From contig NZ_SLYB01000003.1 of NCBI RefSeq assembly GCF_004340985.1, forward strand, positions 1 through 64,000: 64,000 nucleotides of DNA. The letters are read 5' to 3'. The notes below the pieces were generated by a model. That model had not been told where the DNA came from. It was given only the letters and a program-made list of their open reading frames with translations, and ran no database searches. Shown one piece after another: positions 8,656-17,683 of the stretch (within the stretch, counting starts at the first letter, position 1; each line of letters starts with the position of its first letter). The translations under genes and the position numbers were made by a program. This DNA comes from Cricetibacter osteomyelitidis (GTDB lineage: Bacteria; Pseudomonadota; Gammaproteobacteria; Enterobacterales; Pasteurellaceae).

Positions 8656-10506
8656 TTATTGCGTACTGGTACTGGTCGTCGTACGATTTGCACGTTTACG
8701 TTCCATTTCAGTCAATAATTTTTTACGAATACGCACAGAAGTCGGAGTAACTTCCACTAACTCATCATCATCAATAAATTCTAAGGCTTGTTCCAAGCTG
8801 AATCTTAACGGAGTAGTTAATTGAATCGCATCATCTTTACCTGAAGCGCGCATATTGGTTAATTTTTTACCCTGCAAACAGTTTACGGTTAAATCGTTTG
8901 AACGGCTGTGAATACCAATGATTTGACCTTCATACACATCCGTACCGTGATCAATCATTAATTTACCGCGTTCTTGCAAACCCCAAAGTGCATAAGCCAG
9001 AGCTTTACCCGTTGCATTAGAGATTAACACACCGTTTTTGCGTTGACCGATTTCGCCCGGTTTTACATCATCATAATGGCTGAAACTGGAATATAACAAA
9101 CCCGTACCGGAAGTCATGGTCATAAATTCGTTACGGAAGCCGATTAAGCCGCGACTTGGGATTACATATTCCAAACGGGTACGACCTTTGCCGTCCGGAA
9201 TCATGTCGCGTACTTCGCCTTTACGATAACCCAAAGCTTCCATGACCGCACCTTGATGTTGCTCTTCGATATCGACAGTTACTTGCTCGAACGGCTCCTG
9301 TTTATGGCCGTCTTGTTCTTTGAAGATTACTTTCGGACGGGATACCGCCAATTCATAACCTTCACGGCGCATATTTTCGATTAATACGGATAAGTGCAAT
9401 TCGCCACGACCGGAGACTTTAAATTCGTCCGGATTCACGGTTTCTTCTACGCGTAATGCCACATTGTGTACTAATTCTTTGTTCAAACGTTCTAAAATTT
9501 GACGAGACGTGACATATTTACCCTCTTTACCACAGAACGGAGACGTGTTCACACAGAAGAACATGGTTACGGTCGGTTCGTCCACGCTTAACGCAGGTAA
9601 CGCTTCCACATTGTTTACATCACAAATGGTATCGGAAATATTCAATTCACCCAAACCGGTAATAGCAATAATATCGCCTGCGTTAGCAACATCTTCTTCA
9701 AAACGTTCCAAACCTAAATGCCCCAACACTTGACCCACTTTACCGTTGCGGGTTTTGCCTTCGCTGTCGATAATCGTCACTTGTTGATTCGGTTTAACAG
9801 AACCGCGTTTGATACGCCCGATACCAATAACGCCCACATAGTTATTATAGTCAAGTTGAGAAATTTGCATTTGGAACGGTGCATCTAATTCTACTTTCGG
9901 CGGCTCAACATATTTCACAATGGCTTCGAATAACGGAGTCATATCCGCTGCTAAATCTTCATGTTCCAAACCTGCCACGCCGTTTAATGCGGAAGCATAC
10001 ACAATAGGGAAATCAAGTTGTTCGTCTGTTGCACCAAGGTTATCGAATAAATCAAACACTTGATCCACTACCCAATCCGGACGTGCTCCCAGACGGTCAA
10101 CTTTGTTGATCACGACAATTGGTTTCAAACCGTGAGCAAAGGCTTTTTGCGTTACAAAGCGGGTTTGCGGCATCGGGCCGTCGAACGCATCCACGATCAG
10201 CAATACGCAGTCTACCATGGAAAGCACACGCTCTACTTCGCCGCCAAAGTCCGCGTGTCCTGGGGTATCTACGATATTAATACGATAATCGTTCCAGTTA
10301 ATTGCAGTGTTTTTCGCTAAAATAGTAATGCCACGTTCTTTTTCCAAGTCATTGGAATCCATTACACGCTCGTCTGATTCTCCGCGAGCGGCTTCTAATG
10401 TACCGGATTGTTGCAATAATTTGTCCACCAAGGTGGTTTTACCGTGGTCAACGTGAGCGATAATTGCGATATTACGCAATTTATTGATATCTAATTCGTT
10501 TTTCAT
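8656..10506 (-). CDS. typA: translational GTPase TypA/BipA
   Basis: A 616-residue ribosome-associated GTPase that helps 50S assembly and stress or low-temperature growth. The G1 motif [15 protein letters not shown], the G2 region (RGITILAKN), G3 (DTPGHADF) and G4 (NKVD) are all present, followed by EF-G-like domains and the BipA-specific C-terminal domain ([13 protein letters not shown], then [11 protein letters not shown]). Length is normal. Its start region adjoins a Correia-like repeat (10541-10616) that may supply or alter the promoter. Confidence 0.98.
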   Translation of the reverse strand: MKNELDINKLRNIAIIAHVDHGKTTLVDKLLQQSGTLEAARGESDERVMDSNDLEKERGITILAKNTAINWNDYRINIVDTPGHADFGGEVERVLSMVDCVLLIVDAFDGPMPQTRFVTQKAFAHGLKPIVVINKVDRLGARPDWVVDQVFDLFDNLGATDEQLDFPIVYASALNGVAGLEHEDLAADMTPLFEAIVKYVEPPKVELDAPFQMQISQLDYNNYVGVIGIGRIKRGSVKPNQQVTIIDSEGKTRNGKVGQVLGHLGLERFEEDVANAGDIIAITGLGELNISDTICDVNNVEALPALSVDEPTVTMFFCVNTSPFCGKEGKYVTSRQILERLNKELVHNVALRVEETVNPDEFKVSGRGELHLSVLIENMRREGYELAVSRPKVIFKEQDGHKQEPFEQVTVDIEEQHQGAVMEALGYRKGEVRDMIPDGKGRTRLEYVIPSRGLIGFRNEFMTMTSGTGLLYSSFSHYDDVKPGEIGQRKNGVLISNATGKALAYALWGLQERGKLMIDHGTDVYEGQIIGIHSRSNDLTVNCLQGKKLTNMRASGKDDAIQLTTPLRFSLEQALEFIDDDELVEVTPTSVRIRKKLLTEMERKRANRTTTSTSTQ

Positions 10507-10540
10507 TTGATATGTCTTGAGTTACTAAAGATAAAGAATA

Positions 10541-10616
10541 TATAGTGAATTAAATTCGTTTTAGGACAGAACGGCGAATCGCTCGCACAGCGCGAAAACG
10601 AATTTAATCCACCATG
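10541..10616. repeat. Correia-like miniature inverted-repeat element
   Basis: A 76-bp element with 22-bp imperfect terminal inverted repeats. The left end (10541-10562) begins TATAGTGAATTAAATTCG and the right end (10595-10616) reads, on the other strand, CATGGTGGATTAAATTCG; both continue into TTTT. The inner part is GC-rich (AGGACAGAACGGCGAATCG). Termini and size class recall neisserial Correia repeats (TATAGTGGATTAA ends). It lies 34 bp upstream of typA. Only one copy was seen in this window; mobility is an inference. Confidence 0.6.
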
Positions 10617-10730
10617 TTTTTAAAAGCGGGCAATTATACAACGTTTTCCTCTTCTCGGCTATGAATTAATCTGCGGTAATATAAAAATTTTTGAAAAAAC
10701 CACCGCACTTTATGTTTCTACTTGATTTTT

Positions 10731-11597
10731 CTACTTACGTTTCAGGCGTCCTAATAAACTGATGGAAGTGATAATTATCACGGCACCAATCCAGAAATTC
10801 ACCGTCGGCGAGTTCCGCCACACCAACCAATCGCACAAGCTGGAAAAGATAACGCCGGTAAAAATAAACGGGCTAACCATCGCCACATTTTGAAAGCGAA
10901 ACGCTTTGGTTAAGAAAATTTGGAAAATCAATCCGGTGATACCTACCAATACTAAATAATAAAATTCCGTTAAATTCGGTATCATCCATTCATAAGCAAA
11001 GATCATAGGGATAATCAATAAACTGACAAAATAGAAATAGAAAATAATTTCTAATGGAGAATGGGTCTGATTAAGTTTTTGTAAAGCAATAAACGCCAAT
11101 GCAGAAAAGATCGCACCAAATAAACCGAGTAATAAATAATACAAGGAAATATCTTGAGTGATATCGCTTAATGTAATAGCAACTCCCACAAATCCCATCA
11201 ACGTACAGCATACCGCTAACAGGGAAATTTTATTACGGAAGAGCAAAAAGGCAAACAACGGTACAAATAATGCGGATGTATTCATCAACAATACGGACAG
11301 CGAAACCGGTAAGTATTGCAAACTGTAAAACATACAAATCATACCGAGTAAACCGAAACCGTCGCGCATGGCGGAATAGCGTTTATCGCGAATTTTAAAA
11401 CTAAAACGGGCATCTTTTTTGATCATCGGCAAAATAAATAGAAACCCTACAAAAAAGCGGGCAAACAACACTTCATTGGGCGGCAACGTGGATGACGCAT
11501 ATTTTACAAATACGCCCATTAATGCAATGCTGGCATACGCGATAATCATATAGAAAACAGATTTACCGTAGGATTGCGGTTGAGTGATTTTTTTCAT
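10731..11597 (-). CDS. DMT-superfamily (EamA) transporter
   Basis: A 288-residue protein with about ten TM helices in two EamA repeats, each with conserved helix-helix motifs (SSTLPPNEVLFARFFVGFLF in the first half; FFYFVSLLIIP-type and VAMVSPFIFTGVIFSSLCDWL in the second). Members export metabolites or amino acids by drug/metabolite-transporter mechanisms. The substrate is not evident. The gene is divergent from glnA; whether they are functionally linked is not clear. Confidence 0.85.
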   Translation of the reverse strand: MKKITQPQSYGKSVFYMIIAYASIALMGVFVKYASSTLPPNEVLFARFFVGFLFILPMIKKDARFSFKIRDKRYSAMRDGFGLLGMICMFYSLQYLPVSLSVLLMNTSALFVPLFAFLLFRNKISLLAVCCTLMGFVGVAITLSDITQDISLYYLLLGLFGAIFSALAFIALQKLNQTHSPLEIIFYFYFVSLLIIPMIFAYEWMIPNLTEFYYLVLVGITGLIFQIFLTKAFRFQNVAMVSPFIFTGVIFSSLCDWLVWRNSPTVNFWIGAVIIITSISLLGRLKRK

Positions 11598-11687
11598 TTT
11601 CCATGCAAATCTTATTAAACAATGATTAAAAATAGTATAGAATGTCGGACTTGTAAATTTGTTTTTTTAATTTTAAAGGATGTTTCT

Positions 11688-13106
11688 ATGACAAATGCTG
11701 CGGCAATTGATGATGTATTTAGATTAATTGAAGAAAACGAGATTAAATTTGTTTTACTTCGCTTTACTGACATGAAAGGCAAAGAACACGGCGTTTCCAT
11801 TCCGGTAAGTTTGGTTGATGAAGACTTATTTGAAGACGGTAAAATGTTTGATGGTTCCAGTGTGGAAGGTTGGAAAAGCATTAATAAAGCGGATATGCTG
11901 TTAATGCCGATCGCCGAAACCGCAGTCGTTGATCCTTTCGCTCAAATCCCTACCCTTTCAATCCGTTGTAGTATTTATGAACCAAGCACAATGCAGCTTT
12001 ATGATCGCGACCCCCGCTCTATTGCCATTCGTGCGGAAAACTATTTAAAATCCACCGGTATTGCAGACAGCGTATTAGTGGGTCCGGAACCAGAATTTTT
12101 CTTATTTGACGATGTGCGTTTCGGCGTGGGTATGAACGGTAACAGCTATGAAGTTGACGATATTGAAGCGGCTTGGAATACCAATAAACGCTATGAAGAC
12201 GGCAACAACGGCTATCGCCCGTTGAAAAAAGGCGGCTACTGTGCCGTTGCACCAAATGATACCGCTCATGATATCCGTTCTGAAATGTGCTTGATTCTGG
12301 AAGAAATGGGCTTAGTCATTGAAGCACACCATCACGAAGTGGCAACAGCCGGTCAAAACGAAATTGCAACTAAATTCAATACGTTAACATTAAAAGCAGA
12401 CGAAACCCAAATTTACAAATATGTAGTACAAAATGTGGCTTACGAACACGGTAAAACCGCCTGTTTTATGCCTAAACCAATCGTCGGCGATAACGGTTCC
12501 GGTATGCACTGCAATATGTCATTAAGTAAAGAGGGTAAAAACGTATTTATGGGCGATAAATACGCAGGGCTTTCCGAAACCGCATTGTATTACATCGGTG
12601 GTATCATCAAACACGCGAAAGCATTAAATGCGTTTACCAATCCGTCCACCAATTCTTATAAACGTTTGGTACCGGGCTTTGAAGCACCCGTGTTGTTAGC
12701 ATATTCCGCCAGCAACCGCTCCGCCTCAATCCGTATTCCGGCAGTGACTTCACCAAAAGCAACTCGCGTGGAAGCCCGTTTCCCGGATCCATTGGCAAAC
12801 CCGTATTTAGCTTTCTCCGCCCTATTAATGGCAGGCTTGGACGGTATTATCAATAAAATCCATCCGGGCGATGCTATGGATAAAAACCTTTACGACTTAC
12901 CGCCGGAGGAATTAAAAGATATTCCGGCAGTAGCAAGTTCTTTGGAAGAAGCGTTAAACGCCTTGGAAAACGACTACCAATTCTTAACCCAAGGCAGCGT
13001 ATTCAGCAAAGACTTCGTGGATGCTTATATCGGCCTCAAACGTAAAGAAGTAGAACGTTTGAATATGACTCCGCACCCGGTTGAGTTTGAGATGTATTAT
13101 TCATAA
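11688..13106 (+). CDS. glnA: type I glutamine synthetase
   Basis: ATP-dependent condensation of glutamate and ammonia to glutamine; a dodecameric cytoplasmic enzyme. Seen are the DGSSVEGW substrate loop, the ATP-binding [17 protein letters not shown] and NRSASIRIP, and the adenylylation loop NLYDLPPEE (Tyr about 402), which implies GlnE-type control. I chose ATG 11688, giving 472 residues, because AAAGGA lies at 11675-11680 and family N-termini start there. An in-frame start at 11622 would add 22 non-conserved residues. A strong terminator follows. Confidence 0.98.
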   Translation: MTNAAAIDDVFRLIEENEIKFVLLRFTDMKGKEHGVSIPVSLVDEDLFEDGKMFDGSSVEGWKSINKADMLLMPIAETAVVDPFAQIPTLSIRCSIYEPSTMQLYDRDPRSIAIRAENYLKSTGIADSVLVGPEPEFFLFDDVRFGVGMNGNSYEVDDIEAAWNTNKRYEDGNNGYRPLKKGGYCAVAPNDTAHDIRSEMCLILEEMGLVIEAHHHEVATAGQNEIATKFNTLTLKADETQIYKYVVQNVAYEHGKTACFMPKPIVGDNGSGMHCNMSLSKEGKNVFMGDKYAGLSETALYYIGGIIKHAKALNAFTNPSTNSYKRLVPGFEAPVLLAYSASNRSASIRIPAVTSPKATRVEARFPDPLANPYLAFSALLMAGLDGIINKIHPGDAMDKNLYDLPPEELKDIPAVASSLEEALNALENDYQFLTQGSVFSKDFVDAYIGLKRKEVERLNMTPHPVEFEMYYS

Positions 13107-13127
13107 TTTATTCAAATACCTATATTT

Positions 13128-13166
13128 AAGGACTAAGTTTTAAGCAAAAACTTAGTCCTTTTTATT
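13128..13166 (+). terminator. glnA terminator
   Basis: AAGGACTAAGTTTT (13128-13141) pairs with AAAACTTAGTCCTT (13147-13160), followed by TTTTATTTT. This is a strong intrinsic terminator. Confidence 0.9.
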
Positions 13167-13194
13167 TTCTGTTTTAAATTTACATAAAATTTCA

Positions 13195-13213
13195 TATAAT
13201 GATAACCATTTTT
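13195..13213. promoter_or_regulatory. probable Fur box before the ABC exporter-type pair
   Basis: TATAATGATAACCATTTTT matches 15 of 19 bases of the Fur consensus GATAATGATAATCATTATC. It lies about 30 bp before the first ABC gene, over the likely promoter. The position and match suggest iron repression; no binding data are available. Confidence 0.55.
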
Positions 13214-13242
13214 ATTTAAAAATTTGTAAAGGAATTAATCAA

Positions 13243-15006
13243 ATGATGATAGACAAACGGCTCATTAATACCGTGCCTGAAAGTAAAAAATGGATTTTGA
13301 TCAATGTATTATGGAACTGGTTGGCATTACTGGGCGGAATTATAAGTGCGGTCATTTTCGGCTTAATTTTACAAAAAGCCTGGCAACATAATTTAACCGT
13401 CACACTCATTATTTTTTCCACCCTCGGTTTAATTGTTGCACTGGCATTACGCTCTTTCGCCGGTAAAAAAGCCGTGCAAGCCTCTTATTTGGCCAGTGTA
13501 AAAGTAAAACATCAACTTCGCACTTTAATTTATCAAAAACTGGCATACATGCCGCTTAATCAAGTAAACCAACAATCGACTTCGTCCATCATTCAAGTAG
13601 CTTCCGAAGGAGTGGAACAACTGGAAATTTATTTTGGCCGTTATTTACCGCAACTATTTTATAGCCTACTTGCTCCGCTCACATTATTTATTGTTCTCGT
13701 TTTTTTAAATGCCCCCACTGCGTTGATTTTACTCATTTGTGTGCCTTTGATTCCGCTTTCCATTATTGCCGTTAATAAAATTGCCAAACGCTTATTAGCA
13801 AAATATTGGGCGATTTATGTGGGATTAGGCAGCAGTTTTCTGGATAACTTACAAGGTCTGGTCACATTAAAAATCTACCAAGACGACGAATATAAAAGCA
13901 AACAAATGGATATTGAAGCGGAAAATTTCCGTACGATTACCATGAAAGTGCTGACTATGCAGTTAAATTCCGTATCTATTATGGATTTGCTGGCTTACGG
14001 CGGTGCTGCCGTCGGTATTCTGACAGCATTATTAGAGTTTCAAGACGGAAATTTATCTGTTTTTGCGGTAATCGTCTTTATTTTATTGGCATCGGAATTT
14101 TTTATTCCGCTGCGTTTACTCGGCTCTTTTTTCCATGTAGCAATGAATGGTAAAGCAGCTTCCGATAAGATTTTCACCCTACTGGATCTGCCGGTGGAAC
14201 GTAACGAAAGTGCGGTCAAATTTGAAGAAAAAAATGAAGTAGCTATTCGCATAGAAAACCTGCACTTTTCCTATAACCCTGAAAAAACAGCCATTAACGG
14301 TTTAAGCCTAACTATTCAACCGAAGCAACTCACCGTCTTTGTAGGGAAAAGCGGCTGCGGCAAATCGACATTGGTTTCGTTGCTAATGGGATTTTATCGG
14401 GCACAATGGGGCGATATTTGGTTTAATCAACAAAATAGCCGGGATTTAGACCGCACTTCGCTGTATAAACATATTTCCCTTGTCAGCCACAGCAGCTATA
14501 TTTTCAAAGGAAGCGTGCGAGAAAACCTGCAAATGGCTCAACAATATGCGGACGATAATCAGATGTATCAAGCCTTGGAACAAGTAAACCTGGCACAATT
14601 TATCCGAGAAAACGGCGGATTAGATATGCCGTTGCTCAGCCGCGGAACAAATTTATCCGGCGGACAAATCCAACGTTTAGCCCTTGCCCGTGCTTTATTA
14701 CAAGACAGTGATGTTTATATTTTCGATGAAGCCACCAGCAACATTGATGTGGAAAGTGAAGAGATTATTTTGCAATTTATTCAACAACTCAAAACAGAAA
14801 AAACCATTATTATGATTTCTCACCGCTTGGCTAATGCGATCAATGCCGATCAAATTTATGTATTGCAAAACGGACAATTAGCGGAACAAGGCAAACATGG
14901 CGAATTAATGACCGAAAACAGTATTTACGCCGAAATGTTCCGACAACAAAAAAATTTAGAAATGCTGCGTGCTATATCTGATCACAAGGAGGTGCAATAT
15001 GCGTAA
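13243..15006 (+). CDS. ABC transporter, fused permease/ATPase (CydD-like)
   Basis: A 587-residue type IV (exporter-fold) ABC half-transporter. Six TM helices span about 20-310. The NBD has Walker A GKSGCGKST, signature LSGGQIQRLALAR, Walker B VYIFDEATSNID and the switch His in MISHRLA. The TM domain resembles CydD (FGRYLPQ, LDNLQGLVTLKIYQ). It pairs with the next gene, overlapping by 8 bp, to form a heterodimer. The upstream Fur box suggests a role in iron, haem or siderophore handling, as in IrtAB or YbtPQ, rather than cytochrome bd assembly. The substrate is unknown. Confidence 0.85.
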   Translation: MMIDKRLINTVPESKKWILINVLWNWLALLGGIISAVIFGLILQKAWQHNLTVTLIIFSTLGLIVALALRSFAGKKAVQASYLASVKVKHQLRTLIYQKLAYMPLNQVNQQSTSSIIQVASEGVEQLEIYFGRYLPQLFYSLLAPLTLFIVLVFLNAPTALILLICVPLIPLSIIAVNKIAKRLLAKYWAIYVGLGSSFLDNLQGLVTLKIYQDDEYKSKQMDIEAENFRTITMKVLTMQLNSVSIMDLLAYGGAAVGILTALLEFQDGNLSVFAVIVFILLASEFFIPLRLLGSFFHVAMNGKAASDKIFTLLDLPVERNESAVKFEEKNEVAIRIENLHFSYNPEKTAINGLSLTIQPKQLTVFVGKSGCGKSTLVSLLMGFYRAQWGDIWFNQQNSRDLDRTSLYKHISLVSHSSYIFKGSVRENLQMAQQYADDNQMYQALEQVNLAQFIRENGGLDMPLLSRGTNLSGGQIQRLALARALLQDSDVYIFDEATSNIDVESEEIILQFIQQLKTEKTIIMISHRLANAINADQIYVLQNGQLAEQGKHGELMTENSIYAEMFRQQKNLEMLRAISDHKEVQYA

Positions 15007-16657
15007 GAACGGTTTTGTTATTATGTGGCATTTGCTTAAACTCATCACACCGCTCGCTCATATTATGGCATTCACCATTACAATGGGTACACTGGGTTTT
15101 CTGACCGCAATTTTTATTATGGTATTCGGTGCATTGGGATTATTGAATTTACTTGATTTTCAAGTTCATTTCAGTTTTTCCCAAATTCTCACCGCACTTA
15201 TTGTATTCGCCGTGCTGCGTGGCATTCTACGTTATCTGGAACAGATGTCCGGTCACTACATCGCTTTCAAATTATTAGCATTATTGCGAAATAAAGTTTT
15301 TAGTGCATTGCGTAAATTGGCCTTCGTCAAACTGCAAAACAAACAATCCGGTCAACTTCTCTCTTTAGTTACAAACGATATTGAATTATTGGAAGTATTC
15401 TATGCCCACACCATTGCACCGATTGCTATCGCTTTTGTGACATCGGTCATTCTATTATTGGTCTTTGCACATATTTCTTTATGGTTTGTCTGGGTTGCGC
15501 TAGCTGCCTATCTCACCATCGGCGTAATTTTGCCGATTATCACCACTCAATCTGCACGTGAAGACGGCAGAAAATATCGAGAATTGGTCGGCGAAATGAA
15601 CGATTATTTCTTAGACTCTATTCGCGGTATGAAAGAAGTACAACTGTTCGATAATCAACAGCAACGTTTGGTGGAAATCAATCGTCGCAGTCAGGCAATC
15701 GATCAAGCGTTCTTGAAAATCAAAGCTCAAGAAGGCAAAGTACGTAGCTACACGGAAATTGCCGTGTCTGCCTTTAATATTTTGATTTTATTGGTAGGAT
15801 TATTTTTATACCAACAAGAAAGCATCAATTTTGCCGGTTTATTAACCGCAATGATTTTATTAATGTCCAGTTATGGACCGGTAATTGCCCTCAGCAATCT
15901 TTCCAATAATCTGTTGCAAACACTTGCCAGCGGTGAACGAGTATTAACCCTATTAAGTGAAGAACCGACACTGTCCGATGTGAAAAACAAACGGAATTTA
16001 GCTTATGTCGAACAAATTAACGTGCAAAATCTTCATTTTTCTTATGACAATGAACTGATTTTACAGGATCTGAATCTTACGTTACATAAAGGACAGATTT
16101 TGGGTATTCACGGTCGTAGCGGCAGCGGTAAAAGCACATTATTAAAATTGATGATGCGATTTTTTGATCCGCAACAAGGACAAATTCAGATTAATCAATA
16201 TCCGTTATCGGAAATTAACACAGCCAGCTTGCGTGATAATATGGCATACGTTACTCAACAAACGTATATTTTCAATGAAACCATTTATGAAAATATTGCG
16301 ATGGCAAACCGTTCGGCAAGCCGTGAACAAGTGATTGAAGCCGCACAAAAAGCATCTATTCACGAGTTTATTATGAGCTTACCGGAAGGTTATGACACTA
16401 AAATCAACGAATTAGGCAGCAATCTGTCCGACGGGGAAAAACAACGCATCGGCATTGCCCGTGCATTTTTGCACGATGCACCGATTATTTTATTGGACGA
16501 ACCGACCAGCAATTTAGACAGCTTAAACGAAGCCATCATTTTGCAATCGCTCATTCAAGAAAAACAAGATAAATTGATGGTATTAGTTAGCCACCGAGCA
16601 TCCACCATGGCAATTTGTGATCAAGTGATTGAAATTGAAAACGGACGAATGTCTTAA
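14999..16657 (+). CDS. ABC transporter, fused permease/ATPase (CydC-like partner)
   Basis: A 552-residue half-transporter partner of the previous gene. The start at ATG 14999 is set by AAGGAGG at 14984-14990 inside the preceding gene; an in-frame upstream start at 14969 lacks such a site. Six TM helices are followed by an NBD with Walker A GRSGSGKST, a signature with Asp for Gly (LSDGEKQRIGIAR), Walker B IILLDEPTSNLD and VSHRAST. The slightly degenerate signature suggests an asymmetric heterodimer. Its substrate is unknown. Confidence 0.85.
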   Translation: MRKNGFVIMWHLLKLITPLAHIMAFTITMGTLGFLTAIFIMVFGALGLLNLLDFQVHFSFSQILTALIVFAVLRGILRYLEQMSGHYIAFKLLALLRNKVFSALRKLAFVKLQNKQSGQLLSLVTNDIELLEVFYAHTIAPIAIAFVTSVILLLVFAHISLWFVWVALAAYLTIGVILPIITTQSAREDGRKYRELVGEMNDYFLDSIRGMKEVQLFDNQQQRLVEINRRSQAIDQAFLKIKAQEGKVRSYTEIAVSAFNILILLVGLFLYQQESINFAGLLTAMILLMSSYGPVIALSNLSNNLLQTLASGERVLTLLSEEPTLSDVKNKRNLAYVEQINVQNLHFSYDNELILQDLNLTLHKGQILGIHGRSGSGKSTLLKLMMRFFDPQQGQIQINQYPLSEINTASLRDNMAYVTQQTYIFNETIYENIAMANRSASREQVIEAAQKASIHEFIMSLPEGYDTKINELGSNLSDGEKQRIGIARAFLHDAPIILLDEPTSNLDSLNEAIILQSLIQEKQDKLMVLVSHRASTMAICDQVIEIENGRMS

Positions 16658-16854
16658 TTTATAGCAGGGATAGCGACTAGGGCTATCCCTGTGTTATCAC
16701 TGATTAACCCCTGTATCCGACAACGCCTGTAACAGCGAGCAATCGGCTTTTTCGCATAACCGGCTTGAGGAAAATGCTCCGTTAATTTAAAGCAGGTATC
16801 CAATAAAATGCTAAAAGAATCATGTGTGCTGATATTTGGCGGCAAGTCAGACAT
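16654..16854 (-). CDS. possible small or remnant ORF, unknown
   Basis: A 66-codon frame in the 326-bp gap between the ABC pair and pdxH. The product (start MSDLPPNISTHDSFSILL) matches nothing I recognise, has no TM segment or signal peptide, and its ribosome site is weak (poly-T before ATG). Its 3' end runs through the ABC-operon hairpin. It may be a decayed gene fragment or chance. Apart from this and the inverted-USS terminator, the gap holds nothing evident. Confidence 0.2.
   Translation of the reverse strand: MSDLPPNISTHDSFSILLDTCFKLTEHFPQAGYAKKPIARCYRRCRIQGLISDNTGIALVAIPAIN
16665..16691. terminator. hairpin after the ABC pair
   Basis: CAGGGATAGC (16665-16674) pairs perfectly with GCTATCCCTG (16682-16691) around a 7-base loop. 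There is no clear T tract, so termination here is likely but not certain. Confidence 0.5.
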
Positions 16855-16926
16855 AAAAAAACGCCATTTAAAAACTTAGAATATAAATAGAATCCTTTTT
16901 ATTCCATCCCCAAACTGTTTATAAAA

Positions 16927-16963
16927 AAGTGCGGTGGAAATTTTCAGATTTTCCACCGCACTT
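16927..16963. terminator. inverted-USS terminator beyond pdxH
   Basis: AAGTGCGGTGGAAA (16927-16940) pairs with TTTCCACCGCACTT (16950-16963). The 14-bp stem is built from two opposed uptake signals and lies just downstream of the pdxH stop on the minus strand. Confidence 0.7.
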
Positions 16964-16983
16964 GATGAGCTTAGTATGATAAT

Positions 16984-17616
16984 TTACGGATACAGCCGCT
17001 CTTTAATCCATTCACCGTTCTCCAATCGGTAACGGATACGATCATGCAGACGGCTCGGGCGACCCTGCCAGAATTCGATCATATCGGGAATAACGATATA
17101 ACCGCCCCAATGTGCCGGACGTGGTACGTTTACCGGATAAGTCAGGGTGATTTTGGCAGCACTTAGCAATAGCGATGAATAATTTTCTAATACTTGGCTT
17201 TGCTGGCTTGCCCAGGCTCCAATGCGGCTGGTGTACGGTCGAGATGAAAAATATTCATCAGAATCCTGCTCGCTGATTTTCTCCACTCGTCCTTCAATAC
17301 GCACTTGGCGTTGTAATTCCGCCCAGAAAAAAGTGAGATTGGCGAAAGGGTTTGCCGCAAGTTCCTGTCCTTTGTGGCTATCGTAATTGGTAAAAAAAAC
17401 AAAACCTTGCGTACTAACTTCTTTCAATAACACCATTCTGGCACTCGGTCGCCCGTTTGCCCCTACGGTGGCGATATTCATTGCGGTTGGTTCGTTGACC
17501 TTGGCTTGAATGGCTTCTTTTTGCCACAGCTCAAATTGTTTAATCGGATTATCATCACATTGTTTAATGGATAATGCCCGTTTGGTGTATTCCTCTCGAA
17601 TGTTATGTAAATCCAT
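16984..17616 (-). CDS. pdxH: pyridoxamine 5'-phosphate oxidase
   Basis: FMN-dependent oxidation of pyridoxamine- or pyridoxine-5'-phosphate to pyridoxal phosphate. Family motifs include [13 protein letters not shown], the FMN-binding RMVLLKEV and [11 protein letters not shown], and the C-terminal [16 protein letters not shown] followed by WIKERLYP. I place the start at ATG 17616 (210 residues), where AAGGAA precedes it. An in-frame start at 17664 would put the first codons inside the USS terminator hairpin. ThrC downstream of thrB needs the cofactor PLP, but co-regulation is not indicated. Confidence 0.96.
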   Translation of the reverse strand: MDLHNIREEYTKRALSIKQCDDNPIKQFELWQKEAIQAKVNEPTAMNIATVGANGRPSARMVLLKEVSTQGFVFFTNYDSHKGQELAANPFANLTFFWAELQRQVRIEGRVEKISEQDSDEYFSSRPYTSRIGAWASQQSQVLENYSSLLLSAAKITLTYPVNVPRPAHWGGYIVIPDMIEFWQGRPSRLHDRIRYRLENGEWIKERLYP

Positions 17617-17642
17617 GGTTTCCTTCTTTAAACGAAATGAAA

Positions 17643-17679
17643 AGTGCGGTGAAAATTTTAACATTTTCTACCGCACTTG
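17643..17679. terminator. inverted-USS terminator beyond thrC
   Basis: AAGTGCGGT (17643-17651) and ACCGCACTT (17671-17679) flank complementary AAAAT/ATTTT. It lies next to the thrC stop on the minus strand and ends the threonine operon before pdxH. Confidence 0.7.
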
Positions 17680-17683
17680 GTTC

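Noticed and set aside
13243-16657. Annotation of the ABC pair as cydD/cydC for cytochrome bd assembly.
   Set aside because: The resemblance is real, but the Fur-like box and the lack of cydAB nearby argue against giving the cyd names.
16654-16854. The 66-residue frame as a firm gene.
   Set aside because: Weak ribosome site, runs through a terminator hairpin, unrecognised product. Kept only as a low-confidence feature.
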